Shown here piece after piece: positions 50,215 through 60,307 of a stretch of DNA of 64,000 nt. Position 1 is the stretch's first letter. The number at the start of each line of letters is the position of its first letter. Location of the stretch: positions 558,001 to 622,000 of the forward strand of contig CAIJRD010000012.1 in the NCBI GenBank assembly GCA_903822975.1, in the 5' to 3' direction. Below the pieces are notes generated by a model. It was given only the letters and a program-made list of their open reading frames with translations. It was not told the origin of the DNA and made no database searches. The translations under genes and the position numbers were made by a program. The DNA is from an uncultured Sinobacteraceae bacterium (GTDB lineage: Bacteria; Pseudomonadota; Gammaproteobacteria; Nevskiales; Nevskiaceae).

Positions 50215-50407
50215 AGGCCAATTCTCTTTGTAAAATTTATACCGGCAATATATGGAGCCAGAGGGTTCCGATCATTAGCGCCATATCTTGCGCCCGTGCA
50301 TGCAAGCTGAGACCACATTTGTACAAAATACTGATCCAGGCGATCGACAAGAAAGACGCAGGCCCGATGTGAGTCCCAGCGATGTTTCCTCGGGTCCGCA
50401 GAGTAAG

Positions 50408-50624
50408 CACATTCTGGGTCATTCCGAAGTGCACGTTTGCATCCTCTGCCCTCTCAACCCCGAAATACTCTCGACAATATGTGCACTTGCGGGTGAATTC
50501 CCTAGGCACCCGAACAGCGAATGATCAGCGAAGTATCAACGAAATAAATTGTGATAAACAGTGACCGAAACAAATCGCAAAGCAATTGGCTGATAGCGTG
50601 CACTTCGAAGTAACCCAGAACATG
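50408..50624. mobile_element. Element-like segment with 28-bp inverted ends
   Basis: Bases 50408-50435 and 50597-50624 are inverted copies matching at about 24 of 28 positions (CTGGGT, TTCGAAGTGCACG and complement). They bound about 160 bp that includes repeat copy B and no gene. The right end abuts the IS3 OrfB fragment. Size and structure suggest a MITE-like or truncated element. Confidence 0.5.
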
Positions 50625-50836
50625 CGTGCTCGCCGGACAACTCAGCCCGCGAAGGCTTCTTCGGTTGCCTGAAGAAAGAGCTGTTTTACTCTCGCGACTG
50701 GCTGCCCACCACCATCGAGGAACTCGTCGCAGCCTTGGACGCTTATATCCGCTGGTACAACGAGGCAAGGATCAAGATCTCGCTGGGCTACCGCAGTTCC
50801 ATGCAACACCGCAGGAACCTAGCGATCGCTGCTTAA
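50624..50836 (+). pseudogene. IS3-family transposase (OrfB) C-terminal fragment
   Basis: Reads CSPDNSAREGFFGCLKKEL, then WLPTTIEELVAALDAYIRWYNEARIKISLG and a stop, the standard C-terminal end of IS3-group OrfB, including the catalytic Glu region (REGFFG). The rest of the transposase is gone; the frame begins abruptly at the inverted-repeat end. Confidence 0.85.
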
Positions 50837-50879
50837 CCAGTTCAAGTTTTCTGCCGCACCCTCGAGCGGTGAATATTCA

Positions 50880-51098
50880 ACCGGCAGCAACATCGAAGAG
50901 GTTTACCTCGGCGGATACGAGTCCTTCAACGACGCCACCACCACCCGCCTGCCGATCCTCATTTACGAGGTCTACAACGCAAAGCGATTACACTCGTCGC
51001 TCCGCTACGTCTCGCCGAATCAGTTCGAACAATCCCGCGCCCGGCTCGCCACTAGAATCTTTGACCCGCGCCGGTCCGGCCTCAGGGATTCACTCTAA
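50880..51098 (+). pseudogene. Second IS3-family transposase C-terminal fragment
   Basis: A different OrfB tail: NIEEVYLGGYESFND, LPILIYEVYNAKRLHSSLRYVSPNQFEQ, ending at TAA 51096-51098. The wording (EEVYL, YN.KRLHSSLGYVSP) identifies IS3-family OrfB of another subgroup. AGGGTCACTTTTCC just after the stop may be part of the element's right end. Confidence 0.82.
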
Positions 51099-51242
51099 GC
51101 CAGGGTCACTTTTCCACACGCGAACCCGGTTCGTCATTATTGATTCTTGCTTAGATTGCCAGTCAGGAAAATATCCGAAGCGGTTTCTTACGGTCGACGA
51201 CATATGAAAATCTGGCGGTACGTTTGGATTCAAGGAGTAGCC

Positions 51243-53384
51243 GTGTCAGCAGTACTGCGACCCAGGGTTCTCATCTTTCTTTCCTGTCTCATTGCGCAGG
51301 CATCAGTCTTTGCCGACGATCCGATCGAGGATCGCGGCGCTGTCGTCGAGCGGCTCGAACAGTCGGGCTTAAATCTGTATGTCGAGATCAACCGCCTAAC
51401 CGACCATGGCGCTTGCCCTGCTGAGAATTGGCTGCCGATCTACATCGGCACCGATCTCGACACCTTCTCCCTAGCCGAAGTCAGCGTGAAAGTCGACGAC
51501 GAGCCCGGACAGATCAAGAGTTTTGGACCGACCGAAGCCAAGAGTCTGGCTCACGATAGTCTCTATCAATTGCTCTGCATCCCGCCGTCGATAGGTCCGC
51601 ATCAGCTGCATATCGAGGTGAAGCTTCGTGAGGCCGATGCCGCCTCGAGTACCGCTGCAACCTCACTAGCTGATGACAAGACATTCGAAACCGAATCACA
51701 AACCACAGCAATCGCGCTTTCGGTATATCAGAAGCCGCTATTTTCGGCGCCCGCTCTGCGCCTGCAAGTCCTGCGGGGATTGCCTGCGTCAAACACGCGC
51801 ACAACAAGCGTCAGCGCGCTGCAGAGTTTCATTGGTGGCGCACCGAAGGGGACCTATTTGCTGGGTGACGCCGACGATCCGAATGTGCGCAGCGCCCATT
51901 ATCTGGCTGGCATCGGTGAGCGCTTCAGTGCTCTGACCAAACTGATGCGCATCCGCATCGATCACCCGAACGATTTACTCGCACCCGACTTCAATTTTGA
52001 ACTGGCTACTTCTCTGCTCGATGTCGGACTGCTTCAGGCCGCCTCCAACGCCGCGCTCGGCGCGCACGCCGCAGGTGAGCAGCGATCCCGCATTTTCGCT
52101 TTGCGCTTGCGCATCGCCTTAGCGTTTTACCAGCAAGGCGCATTGGCACGAGCTGAGAACCTGCTGGCTAAATTGCGCCCCCATATCGACGATCATCAGT
52201 TGATCGAATGGCAGGACGTGCAATCGCGCATCCTGCTTGCGCAGGGCCGCTATGCCGACGCCACGTCGCTGTTGTTGACCACCGAGAACAAAGCCAACTA
52301 TCCCTCCTACGTGCGCTATTTCAATCTTGGGGTTGCGCTACTAAAGACCGACCATTCCGATCAGGGTGTCACCGTGCTCGATCGCGTCGGCAAAGTCCCA
52401 ACCGACAATCTCCTACTGGGAACCCTTCGAGACCGCGCCAATTTAGTGCTCGGGTACTATTTCCTGAAGCAGCTTCAAGGCGCGACGGCGATCCCGATCC
52501 TCCAACGAATCTCGTCTTCGGGTCCGTACGCCAATCGCGCCTTGCTGGGGCTGGGGTGGGCGTGGCTGGCGCCATCGGGTAGCAAACAGCACAAATCCGC
52601 AATTGGTGACGAACGTACGGTCGGACGACCGCCGGAGGCAGTGTTGAATTACCTGCCCAATGGAAATGATCGAAATTTGTATCAGCGCTATGAACTTCGG
52701 CCGTTCGAGCGCGCCAGGGTGAGTGACGACGAGAGTATCCGGCTCAAGCAGGCCCTGACGGATTGGGCTGCACTCAAGTCGCGCGACACTACCGATCCAG
52801 CTGTGCAAGAAGGCCTGCTGGCGATTGGCTTTGCACTGGATCGGCTCGGTGCCCATGACGATGCAGGCAAGTACTACGAGCGTGGTGTCATAGCGCTCGA
52901 TGCCACGCGAGCGGAACTCCAGGCCACCGAGAGCTATTGCAGCGATGCGCACTGGATCGACCAGCTTTTGCAGCAGAAGGCGAGCGATGAGCCTGGCGAT
53001 CCGATCGTTGTGAGTAATTTCCCGCCGCCTCGATTCGCCGTGTTCCTCGACGACGTCATTGCGAGTGATGGCTTCCAGCAGGCACTGAAAAATTATCGCG
53101 ATCTGCTGCTGTTAGAGAACATGCTGCAGGCTGCAGAAACGAAGCTGGTATCGATTTCAAACGACAATCCTGCCGTGATCCAAACAATCGCATCTCTGCG
53201 TGCGCGGATTGCCGTGATGCGGCCAGAAATCATAGCAGCATCCGTAATAGAGGGGGGACGCGCCCGGGCGATGGCGATCGATGATCTAGAAGCCCAACAG
53301 CGCCTCTCCCGAACCTTATCTGAAGCCGGGCATTTCGAGCTCGCGCGGGCCTACGATCGCTCGTCACCTCATGCCCAGCCTTGA
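51243..53384 (+). CDS. Secreted TPR-like envelope protein of unknown function
   Basis: Protein of 713 residues from GTG 51243, chosen because AAGGAG is six bases upstream and the first residues form a clean signal peptide (SAVLRPRVLIFLSCLIAQASVFA, then DDPIEDRG). An ATG at 51204 would add 13. After a beta-rich N-terminal domain, helical repeats begin around residue 270 (FNFELATSLLDVGLLQAASNAALGAHAAG, ALAFYQQGALARAENLLAKL, RILLAQGRYADATSLLL), consistent with TPR. A second set follows (GYYFLKQLQGATAIPILQRI, RALLGLGWAWL). Periplasmic scaffolding is plausible. No family name is known to me. Confidence 0.75.
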   Translation: MSAVLRPRVLIFLSCLIAQASVFADDPIEDRGAVVERLEQSGLNLYVEINRLTDHGACPAENWLPIYIGTDLDTFSLAEVSVKVDDEPGQIKSFGPTEAKSLAHDSLYQLLCIPPSIGPHQLHIEVKLREADAASSTAATSLADDKTFETESQTTAIALSVYQKPLFSAPALRLQVLRGLPASNTRTTSVSALQSFIGGAPKGTYLLGDADDPNVRSAHYLAGIGERFSALTKLMRIRIDHPNDLLAPDFNFELATSLLDVGLLQAASNAALGAHAAGEQRSRIFALRLRIALAFYQQGALARAENLLAKLRPHIDDHQLIEWQDVQSRILLAQGRYADATSLLLTTENKANYPSYVRYFNLGVALLKTDHSDQGVTVLDRVGKVPTDNLLLGTLRDRANLVLGYYFLKQLQGATAIPILQRISSSGPYANRALLGLGWAWLAPSGSKQHKSAIGDERTVGRPPEAVLNYLPNGNDRNLYQRYELRPFERARVSDDESIRLKQALTDWAALKSRDTTDPAVQEGLLAIGFALDRLGAHDDAGKYYERGVIALDATRAELQATESYCSDAHWIDQLLQQKASDEPGDPIVVSNFPPPRFAVFLDDVIASDGFQQALKNYRDLLLLENMLQAAETKLVSISNDNPAVIQTIASLRARIAVMRPEIIAASVIEGGRARAMAIDDLEAQQRLSRTLSEAGHFELARAYDRSSPHAQP

Positions 53385-53705
53385 GTTGCTTGACCTGTTG
53401 AGCGATTCAAAGATTTGTCGGACTCGGCCAGGATCGGAGGCGGCAGATTAACGGGCATCCAATTCAGTATCGCGGCCGATTTTATTCACCTGGCCGATTT
53501 AGTACGTAGATATCGAATGAGTCATCCGTCATATCCTGATCGGCGTCAGTTTGGCACTATCTTTCGATACGGGTACAACGCATGAACATGTGATGAAAGA
53601 AGTCTGAAAACACGACTAACGTGTGATAGATTGCGTAACAAAATATAGCTCGAACTATAGGGTTGCATCGGTTGGCATTTCACTTTCGACTCAGGAGGAA
53701 TCAAC
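53385..53705. other. AT-rich intergenic region, promoter of the small secreted protein
   Basis: About 320 bp without a gene. The segment 53600-53660 (TAACAAAATATAGCTCGAACTATAGG) is AT-rich and probably holds the promoter. A strong CAGGAGGAA ribosome site ends it. Confidence 0.5.
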
Positions 53706-54035
53706 ATGTATCGCATCGCCATCCCCGCACTGCTGTTTGCCGTTTTAGCTTCGGCCAACGCTGAAGCTTCCGGCCTCCACCTCAACAGCGCGGTTGTCAA
53801 ATTCACCAGCAAGGTTCCGGTCTTTGATAATTTTGTGTCGTCTAAGGGAGTCACTCTGCCGGTTCTGGGAAAACTGCCGGGCTTGAGCCTGCTCTTGGGT
53901 TCGCGCGTTGTTCTGCTCGGCAACGTCAATATCGACGATCTACAGAACGGCGTCGACGTTGGGCACAGCGGGACCCAATATGCCGGGCAGCTTAGTCGCC
54001 AGCTCCAGACGGAACTCAAGCTGCTCAAGAACTAA
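53706..54035 (+). CDS. Small secreted protein of unknown family
   Basis: Unrecognised 109-residue protein. MYRIAIPALLFAVLASANAEA is a signal peptide; the mature part (VVKFTSKVPVFDNFVSSKGVTLPVLG, LLLGSRVVLLGNVNIDDLQNG, SGTQYAGQLSRQLQTEL) has no known motif. CAGGAGGAATCAAC is one of the strongest ribosome sites in the window, suggesting high expression. A hairpin follows 13 bp after the stop. Confidence 0.72.
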   Translation: MYRIAIPALLFAVLASANAEASGLHLNSAVVKFTSKVPVFDNFVSSKGVTLPVLGKLPGLSLLLGSRVVLLGNVNIDDLQNGVDVGHSGTQYAGQLSRQLQTELKLLKN

Positions 54036-54047
54036 ATGCTGATCCGT

Positions 54048-54086
54048 GTCTCGCAGCATTGCCCAATTCGGGCCAAGCTGCGAGAC
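54048..54086 (+). terminator. Hairpin after the small secreted protein gene
   Basis: GTCTCGCAG and CTGCGAGAC form a perfect 9-bp stem enclosing a second GCCC/GGGC pair. No T run follows, so termination is likely but not certain. The following DNA to 54630 has no supported gene. Confidence 0.6.
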
Positions 54087-54630
54087 CGGGTGAGTAGCGC
54101 TTGCCTGGCTGCTGCAAAATTGTCGTCTGATTTTTAAAGCGACACGCTCACTTCGGACATCCGCGTCGATGTCACAGTGAAGTGGAACTTCAAAGAACAG
54201 TCGTGTCGACCTTAGGCGGCATGACTGCTTCGTAGAAGATGTACCGGCCGAACGAATAACTTCAGGCTTGCAGTGAAGCCTTTTGGCGATCGCTACTGCA
54301 CGGTCGGCCGTGGCGAAAGCCAGAAAACTCAGCGGCTAGATCTTGTCGCGGGATTTGCAAGGAGCGCTGGGAGCCGGCTTCCAAGCACTCTCTTTGAATC
54401 TATCTCGTGAATAAAAGAGGCTAGCATCAAGGAGGGGTTAAGGAGAGGTGGCAGGAGCGACCAAGCGGGTCACGACTTGGATCAAATACATTTTTTAGCT
54501 GTATCGAAATGGCGCAACGAGGCGCAACGAGTGAAACCAGCTCGGCACTAGACGCAAACATTAGCCAGTGCGGCGCATCCATTCCCGCATTAAATTCGGG
54601 GATGAAGGTTCACCGCACCGGCCCGATCCG
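54087..54630. other. Intergenic region, nothing recognised
   Basis: About 540 bp of lower-GC DNA between convergent genes. Only a short GGCGCAACGA direct repeat (about 54510-54530) stands out. Confidence 0.5.
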
Positions 54631-55917
54631 CTAGTTGCTGGAGATCGCCGGTACTGCAGCCGGTTCAGGTGCGACATCGGCTGGTGCCGTAGCGGCGGCG
54701 CCTTCACTTGCCGGTTGGGCTGCGGTGACCGAGCTGAACGTCACCTTCAGCTCGACGCGACGATTGAGTTCGCGCCCTGCATCGGTGTCGTTGTCAGCGA
54801 TTGGTTTTGATTCGCCGTAGCCGACTGCCGTCATGCGCGAGGCGTCAATGCTCTTGGATTCCAGATACTCCACCACCGACTTGGCACGCGCATCCGAGAG
54901 TTTCTGGTTGTGTGAATCCGAGCCCCTGGAGTCGGTGTGGCCGCTGAGTTCGACCTTAATGTCCGGATGCGCCGTCAGCTCGTCGGCGACCGTGTCGAGA
55001 ATGCTCTTGGCGTTCGGCGTGAGTCGCGCCTTATCGGTCTGGAAGTTCACGCCGCGCAGCACGATGCTGTCACCCGTTGCACAACCTGATAGCGACACCT
55101 TGTCACCTGGCTCGGGTGTCTTGCACGGCGGCGGCAAGGGGCAGCCCTTTGCGTCCACCGGTGTGTTGGGCGGCGTGCCCGGGCACAGATCAATATTGTC
55201 CGATACGCCGTCACCGTCACTATCCGCAGGCGGAGCAACAGCAACGGGCACAACCTCGGCCGCTGACGGAGCTGGCGGTGGAGTGGGCGCCGTCAGCGGT
55301 AGGGGAATCTGCAGACCAACGCGCAGGATCGCGTCGTAATAGCGCAGCGGCGCATCCGGCTTCGGTTCCGTTTTTGGATCGTCCGTGGGCCGCTGCTGAG
55401 TGATGCCATCATTTTCGTGACCATAGCGGAAAAGCACTTCGGTGCGCAGACCGATGCGATAGCCGGCGATCTCCAACGGGAACAGATATCCCGAGCCGAC
55501 CTGTACCGTCGTTATCAAAAACGTTGTGGAGGTTTTAGCGTATTTGAGGGCATCTTGGACGCCGGCGCCGCCTATCCCGTACAAGCCGGGTAGCTTGTCG
55601 AAAGGAAATATCAACACATTGACATAACCACCGACCAGTTCGGTGCGCTTGGCGTAGGTGTATGTTGGGCCAGCCTCGAAAGCGACCGGCCCGCGGCGAT
55701 AGCCGCCCATCAGATCGACGCCCCCGCCCACGGTCGGACGATTGCCGCTGCCGAAGAAGCCGGTGCCAGTGCCCAGAACGCTTGCGTAACCGCCATCGCG
55801 GTAGAGCGGGTCCACCGCATCCGGGTCGCCAGCGGCCAACGCTGTCAGAGGCATTGCGCCGATCGCCGCTGACATCAACAACGACAATTTCATGAACTGC
55901 TTAGTACGAGTCTGCAT
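54631..55917 (-). CDS. OmpA-family outer-membrane protein with TSP3-type linker
   Basis: Protein of 428 residues. A signal peptide (KLSLLMSAAIGAMPLTALA) is followed by an eight-strand barrel-like N-terminal domain (GGGVDLMGGYRRGPVAFEAGPTYTYAKR and onward). A Pro-rich joint, one calcium-type repeat (DSDGDGVSDNIDLCPGTPPNT) and a C-terminal OmpA domain (NFQTDKARLTPNAKSILDTVADEL, SGHTDSRGSDSHNQKLSDARAKSV in parts, NRRVELKV) complete it. It links outer membrane and peptidoglycan. The start at 55917 fits the signal peptide with GGGAAGAG ahead. Confidence 0.88.
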   Translation of the reverse strand: MQTRTKQFMKLSLLMSAAIGAMPLTALAAGDPDAVDPLYRDGGYASVLGTGTGFFGSGNRPTVGGGVDLMGGYRRGPVAFEAGPTYTYAKRTELVGGYVNVLIFPFDKLPGLYGIGGAGVQDALKYAKTSTTFLITTVQVGSGYLFPLEIAGYRIGLRTEVLFRYGHENDGITQQRPTDDPKTEPKPDAPLRYYDAILRVGLQIPLPLTAPTPPPAPSAAEVVPVAVAPPADSDGDGVSDNIDLCPGTPPNTPVDAKGCPLPPPCKTPEPGDKVSLSGCATGDSIVLRGVNFQTDKARLTPNAKSILDTVADELTAHPDIKVELSGHTDSRGSDSHNQKLSDARAKSVVEYLESKSIDASRMTAVGYGESKPIADNDTDAGRELNRRVELKVTFSSVTAAQPASEGAAATAPADVAPEPAAVPAISSN

Positions 55918-56011
55918 GTCGATTCTCTTCCCTTGTGCACCACTCGATCGCCTTGGATACGAGTGGCGCAAGAAATTGCTTGGTCGTTTAACTGCTACTC
56001 CCGTCCCGTGA

Positions 56012-58525
56012 CTAGAACGTCACCTTGACGCGGGCGCCATAAGTCCTGGGTGCATTGAGCGTGGTCAGCACACCAAAGTCAGAAGCGTATTGGGTGATCG
56101 GGTAGTCCTGGCCGAAGATGTTCTTGACGAAGCCCGTCATCTCGATACCCCAAGGTGTATAAAAATAGCTGACGTGGGAATTGACGAGCACGTAGGAGTT
56201 TGTGGAGTAGAGCTTCTCTTGCTGCGGCGTGTTGAAGTAGCCCGAGTTGAAGTTTGCGTCGACCGCGAATTCCACAGTGTTGTCGCCGAAGTTGATGGCC
56301 TGATTGGCCTGCACGCTGGCAGTGAAGTCCGGCGTATTCACGATTTTGTTTCCCGAGAAATCCCGCTCCGGCAGCGGTGAGCCTGGCCCGAACGACAGTC
56401 CCGTCGTCGTGTCGAAACCGCGACCATTTTTGAAACTCACGTACTTACCGTTAAGGTATGTACCGGCCGCAGTGATCGCCAGACCCGGGTCGATCTTGGG
56501 GAGCACTTGCCAAGTCGTATCGAACTCGGCTCCGTAGATGCGCGCTTTCTTCGCATTGTCAAAGCGCACGACACCGCCAGAAGTGATCGACAGGAAGGCC
56601 GTCAGCAAGTCGTACTCGTCGATGTAGAAGGCCGCTGAATTAAACGTGAGCGTGCCATCGAACAACCGAGTCTTCGCACCGACTTCGTAGCTATCCACCC
56701 GCTCCGCTTTCACCTCATCCGGCGGCGTGAAGAAGTTGATGGTGTTGTAAGTGGGCGCAGTGAAGCCGCGCCCGAACGAGGTATAGAGCTGAATGTCGTC
56801 GAACGGGAACCAGTTCAGCGAAGCATGCAATGGAACTTGTACCGCTGTGACGTTAGGTACCGGGAACGTCAGCAGCGTGGTCTGCGCGGAGGGATCTTCG
56901 AGGTGCGGGTTTTCAGGCGGCAATATGATGCCTAGACGCCCCCCATGGAGGCCGCGGGTTTCTTGGTCGAGACGCGCGCCGAGTGTAAGGTTGATCGGGG
57001 TGCTCAGGTCGAAGATGCTCCGCACATTCAGCGTGCCCTGGAAGTAACCCGACAGCGATTTGGAACTGAGGATGCCACCCGCCACCAGCGTGGCGGGGCC
57101 CGTGAGTCCCGAGATCGGATTTAGGCCCACATTGGCCAGCGCCGCATTCAGAGGACCTGTGAAGTTAGCGGCGAAGTTCGGGGCGCCCAAGATCGCGGTA
57201 GGTAGGTCGGCGAAGCCGTTGGCGCCGCCGACCTGCAGCTCAAGGCTCGGAAAACCGCCGTTGCCCGTGAGATAGAACGCGCCCGCGACAAACGAGAAGT
57301 AGTTGCTGAAAGGCGTGCCCTTGTTCGACAGGAACTGGATCTCGGCGGTCTTCTGCGTTTGGAACTGACTGTCGGTGTAGAACGTCACCAGCGGCCGATC
57401 GGTACTGTCGAAATCCCACTGTGCAAATTGGATGTTAAGACTCTGGACCGAGGCCAACGCCTTAATTTCAATTGGATCGAGCTTCAAGTCCGCGTTGCCG
57501 CCCCAACTATAATTGTACCCAGCGTCGCCGCCGGAAAGATCGTGCGACACAGCCCGCTTTCCGGGCGTCGGATCCTTGGGCAAGAGGACGCCACCCACTG
57601 AGAGTAACGGGGCAGGCCGGGTCAGTTTGGTAAGCAGCGAAAGCGGATCCGACTGCTCGCCATAAACGCCGAACGCCGAGAGCGTGAGGTTGTCTAGCGG
57701 ATTCCACACTAACTTGGTGCGCGCGCCGCGCTGGAAGGTGTCGATCATCGGCCCGGAGACGTTCGTGTAATAACTATGCGAACGGTTGTTGTAACCGGAG
57801 AGGGTGGCGCCGAATTCCTCGCTTACGGGAAGGTTTAAAAAGAAACTCTGGTTGAACGCGCCGTAGTCGCCGATCTCCGCCGTGACGTCGCCGCCGAAGG
57901 CGCCCTTAGGATCGGGTGTCGTCAACGAGATGGCGCCGCCCGTGGAGTTGCGGCCGAACAGCGTGCCCTGTGGCCCCTTCAGCACTTCCACGCGCTCCAG
58001 GCGCCCTAGAACGTTGGCGGCGCCCTGCCCGGAGAGTTGCGGAATACCGTCAACGTAGACCGGCACGTTCGGGTCGGCCGAGGGCAGGAAAGCATCCGTG
58101 CCCACGCCGCGCAGGAAGATCACGGTATAACCGGCCTTGTCCTGTTCCACGAGGCCAGGCGTAACCGAAGGCAGGTCCTCAGCCTTCTTAATGCCGAGGG
58201 CGTCAAGCTTGTCGCCCGAGAACGCCTGCACCGAGATCGGCACATCTTGGATATTTTCGGTGCGACGCTGAGCGGTCACGACGATTTCTTCAAGCAATCG
58301 ATTGCCACCGCCGGACGCCTCGGCTGGCGCGGCCTCGGCTGGCGCGGCCTCAGCGGGAACAACAGATTGGACAGTGTCCGCAGGAGCGCCGTCTGTGGGC
58401 GTGGTTTGCTGGGAGGGCGCGAGCTGCTCGGTGCCGCTTTCCGCGGCAGTTGCTCCCTGCGATTGGGCCGCCATTGCCGGAACGGCCATGCCTGCAGCCA
58501 ACGCTAGACGTATTGCTTTTTTCAC
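56012..58525 (-). CDS. TonB-dependent outer-membrane receptor
   Basis: Receptor of 837 residues from a GTG at 58525 with AGGGGAG upstream; another frame start adds 13. The signal region is AIRLALAAGMAVPAMAA. A linker with AEAAPAEAAPAEAS repeats follows, then the plug (EEIVVTAQRRTENIQDVPISVQAFSGDKLDALG, LERVEVLKGPQGTLFGRNSTGGAISL) and a barrel ending GARVKVTF. The RRTENIQDVPISV opening is typical of receptors abundant in sphingomonads and related degraders of hydrophobic compounds; substrate unknown. It lies 94 bp above the OmpA gene in the same direction. Confidence 0.93.
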   Translation of the reverse strand: MKKAIRLALAAGMAVPAMAAQSQGATAAESGTEQLAPSQQTTPTDGAPADTVQSVVPAEAAPAEAAPAEASGGGNRLLEEIVVTAQRRTENIQDVPISVQAFSGDKLDALGIKKAEDLPSVTPGLVEQDKAGYTVIFLRGVGTDAFLPSADPNVPVYVDGIPQLSGQGAANVLGRLERVEVLKGPQGTLFGRNSTGGAISLTTPDPKGAFGGDVTAEIGDYGAFNQSFFLNLPVSEEFGATLSGYNNRSHSYYTNVSGPMIDTFQRGARTKLVWNPLDNLTLSAFGVYGEQSDPLSLLTKLTRPAPLLSVGGVLLPKDPTPGKRAVSHDLSGGDAGYNYSWGGNADLKLDPIEIKALASVQSLNIQFAQWDFDSTDRPLVTFYTDSQFQTQKTAEIQFLSNKGTPFSNYFSFVAGAFYLTGNGGFPSLELQVGGANGFADLPTAILGAPNFAANFTGPLNAALANVGLNPISGLTGPATLVAGGILSSKSLSGYFQGTLNVRSIFDLSTPINLTLGARLDQETRGLHGGRLGIILPPENPHLEDPSAQTTLLTFPVPNVTAVQVPLHASLNWFPFDDIQLYTSFGRGFTAPTYNTINFFTPPDEVKAERVDSYEVGAKTRLFDGTLTFNSAAFYIDEYDLLTAFLSITSGGVVRFDNAKKARIYGAEFDTTWQVLPKIDPGLAITAAGTYLNGKYVSFKNGRGFDTTTGLSFGPGSPLPERDFSGNKIVNTPDFTASVQANQAINFGDNTVEFAVDANFNSGYFNTPQQEKLYSTNSYVLVNSHVSYFYTPWGIEMTGFVKNIFGQDYPITQYASDFGVLTTLNAPRTYGARVKVTF

Positions 58526-59263
58526 CGCTGCTCCCCTGTCCACTGCTCTTAGTTGAGCGACCATCCGAAGCTAGCCGCCCGTAGATAAATAATTGCCACG
58601 CACGGCTATTGATGCCGCATCGTCGCCCTAGGGTTTCGAATCAAGCCTTTCGAAACCCGTCACCGCAGCAGAAGAAATCTGCTTCAAATCGCAATGCATT
58701 CCCGCCACCCATAAACCGCGCGCACAGCGGTTGATAGAACCAGCCATTCAATTGTTCACATCACCACTTTTCGACATCACTTGGATTAGAGCTTTGCTTT
58801 GCCTTGACTGCATTTCAATCGACTCAGCTTGGATTCGACTGAAGACCTCCCTGCAGGCATGTTTTATGTTGCATCGCGATACACGGACAATCCCTTAATC
58901 ATTAGTACTATTATAATTAATTAACTAACGATATGCTACCACACTACCTGCTCGCCGAAAATACCTTCCGGCTATCCGAAGATCAAATAGTCTTTAAGTA
59001 ACGCTTCGTTGTGGACGTGGCGGCATGACACGAAACGAGGTAATTCAATCGTTCTCTGGCCGTTCGCAAACGGCGGTCACGCTATCTGATCGCCAAAAAA
59101 GCAAGATGACCTGACTGGCGACTTTCGAATACGCGGTGTACTGCACGCCGAGTCAAACGTTGACCCAGTGCTAAGTTGATGGTGAAGATGCCTCGAAAAT
59201 TCGTAGTCGTTTAGAACGAGAGTTAAGGCCGCTTTGAAGCTCCCGAGAGGGATAGGAGAAGCG
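58526..59263. other. AT-rich promoter region of the TonB receptor with a half-operator
   Basis: About 700 bp without a gene. ACGATATGCTACCACACTAC (58928-58947) matches the left half and several right-half positions of the shared operator. It lies next to TACTATTATAATTAATTAACT, but 400 bp from the receptor start, so relevance is uncertain. Confidence 0.4.
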
Positions 59264-59893
59264 ATGAAGAAATCGAGATTTACTGAAGAGCAGATTGCTT
59301 ACGCGCTGCGGCCGGCAGAATCTGGGACGGTAGTTGCCGATGTCTGCCGCCAGATGCATCGAACTGGCGCGTTGGATACAGCAACGCCTTCAGGTTAGCG
59401 TACGGCGCGCCTGTCGCCTGGCCATGCTGCGACATGCCACACCTGGTACTGGAAGTCCCAGGCGCGCGACACCACAGCCCTGCGCATGCGGATTCGGGAG
59501 ATTGCTCATACCCGACCACGATTCGGCTATGTGCGAATCTGGATCATGTTGCGGCGAGAGGGCCGTTCAGATGGCCGGAATCGAATCCATCATCTGTATT
59601 GCCTCGGAGGTTTGCAGGTCCGAATGCGGCCACGACGTAAGAAGCGTCTCAGCCTGCATCGAGGCGCGGTCCCCTTGCCGACGGCGACGAATCAGTATTG
59701 GTCGATGGACTTCCCTCACGATCAACTGGCCGGAGGACGCAAATTCCGGGTGCTGACAGTGATCGATCAGTGGAGTCGCGAGAGTGTGTTGCTGGAGGCT
59801 AATTTCGCCCCCACCGGCCAGAACGTCGTCGATGCACTGGAAACCTTGTCACGCAACCGTGGGCTACCGAGATCACCTCGATCACGTCGGTGA
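59264..59893 (+). pseudogene. Decayed IS3-family element (OrfA and OrfB remnants)
   Basis: 59264-59398 encodes the OrfA start KKSRFTEEQIAYALRPAES and VVADVCRQM, then breaks off. From about 59395 on, shifted frames give OrfB pieces: RRACRLAMLRHAT, then LRMRIREIAHTRPRFGYVRIWIMLRREG, YWSMDFPHDQLAGGRKFRVLTVIDQWSRESVLLE (read in parts). The first DDE Asp (SMDF) is present, but the C-terminal third is missing. Several frameshifts and a deletion after OrfA residue 32 make it inactive. Confidence 0.88.
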
Positions 59894-60307
59894 AACATCG
59901 GCTTCGAATCCAGCGATGCCTACATTGTGCACGAAACCGCTTATAAATTTAGGCGGTTCTCCGACATATGACCGTGCCAACGGCCATACCTGCCACTGAC
60001 TATACCTTTGGAGTGAAGGGGATTCGTTGCGGCTAGAAACAAATATGCAAGCGGACGATTAACTGGTAAATTAATACCGCATCATCGATGGTGGCGACGT
60101 CGCAACGATATTTCTGGTCATTCGTCTGGCCGCTCTAAGGCATCAAACGTTGCTTATTGATCAGCCTATGGCAGCCCGCGACTTTTGCATCGAGCGATAA
60201 AACTGACATCGCATCCTGTGCATGGAGTGCAACTAGAACGTATTCAATGCCTGATCTCTGCCATTCGATTTTCGATAAGCAATCCAGAACCACGAGGTAT
60301 TGGGCGT
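59894..60307. other. Gap after the IS remnant
   Basis: About 410 bp of lower-GC DNA with no supported gene. It carries the leader of the MarR gene; no clear element end was found. Confidence 0.45.
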
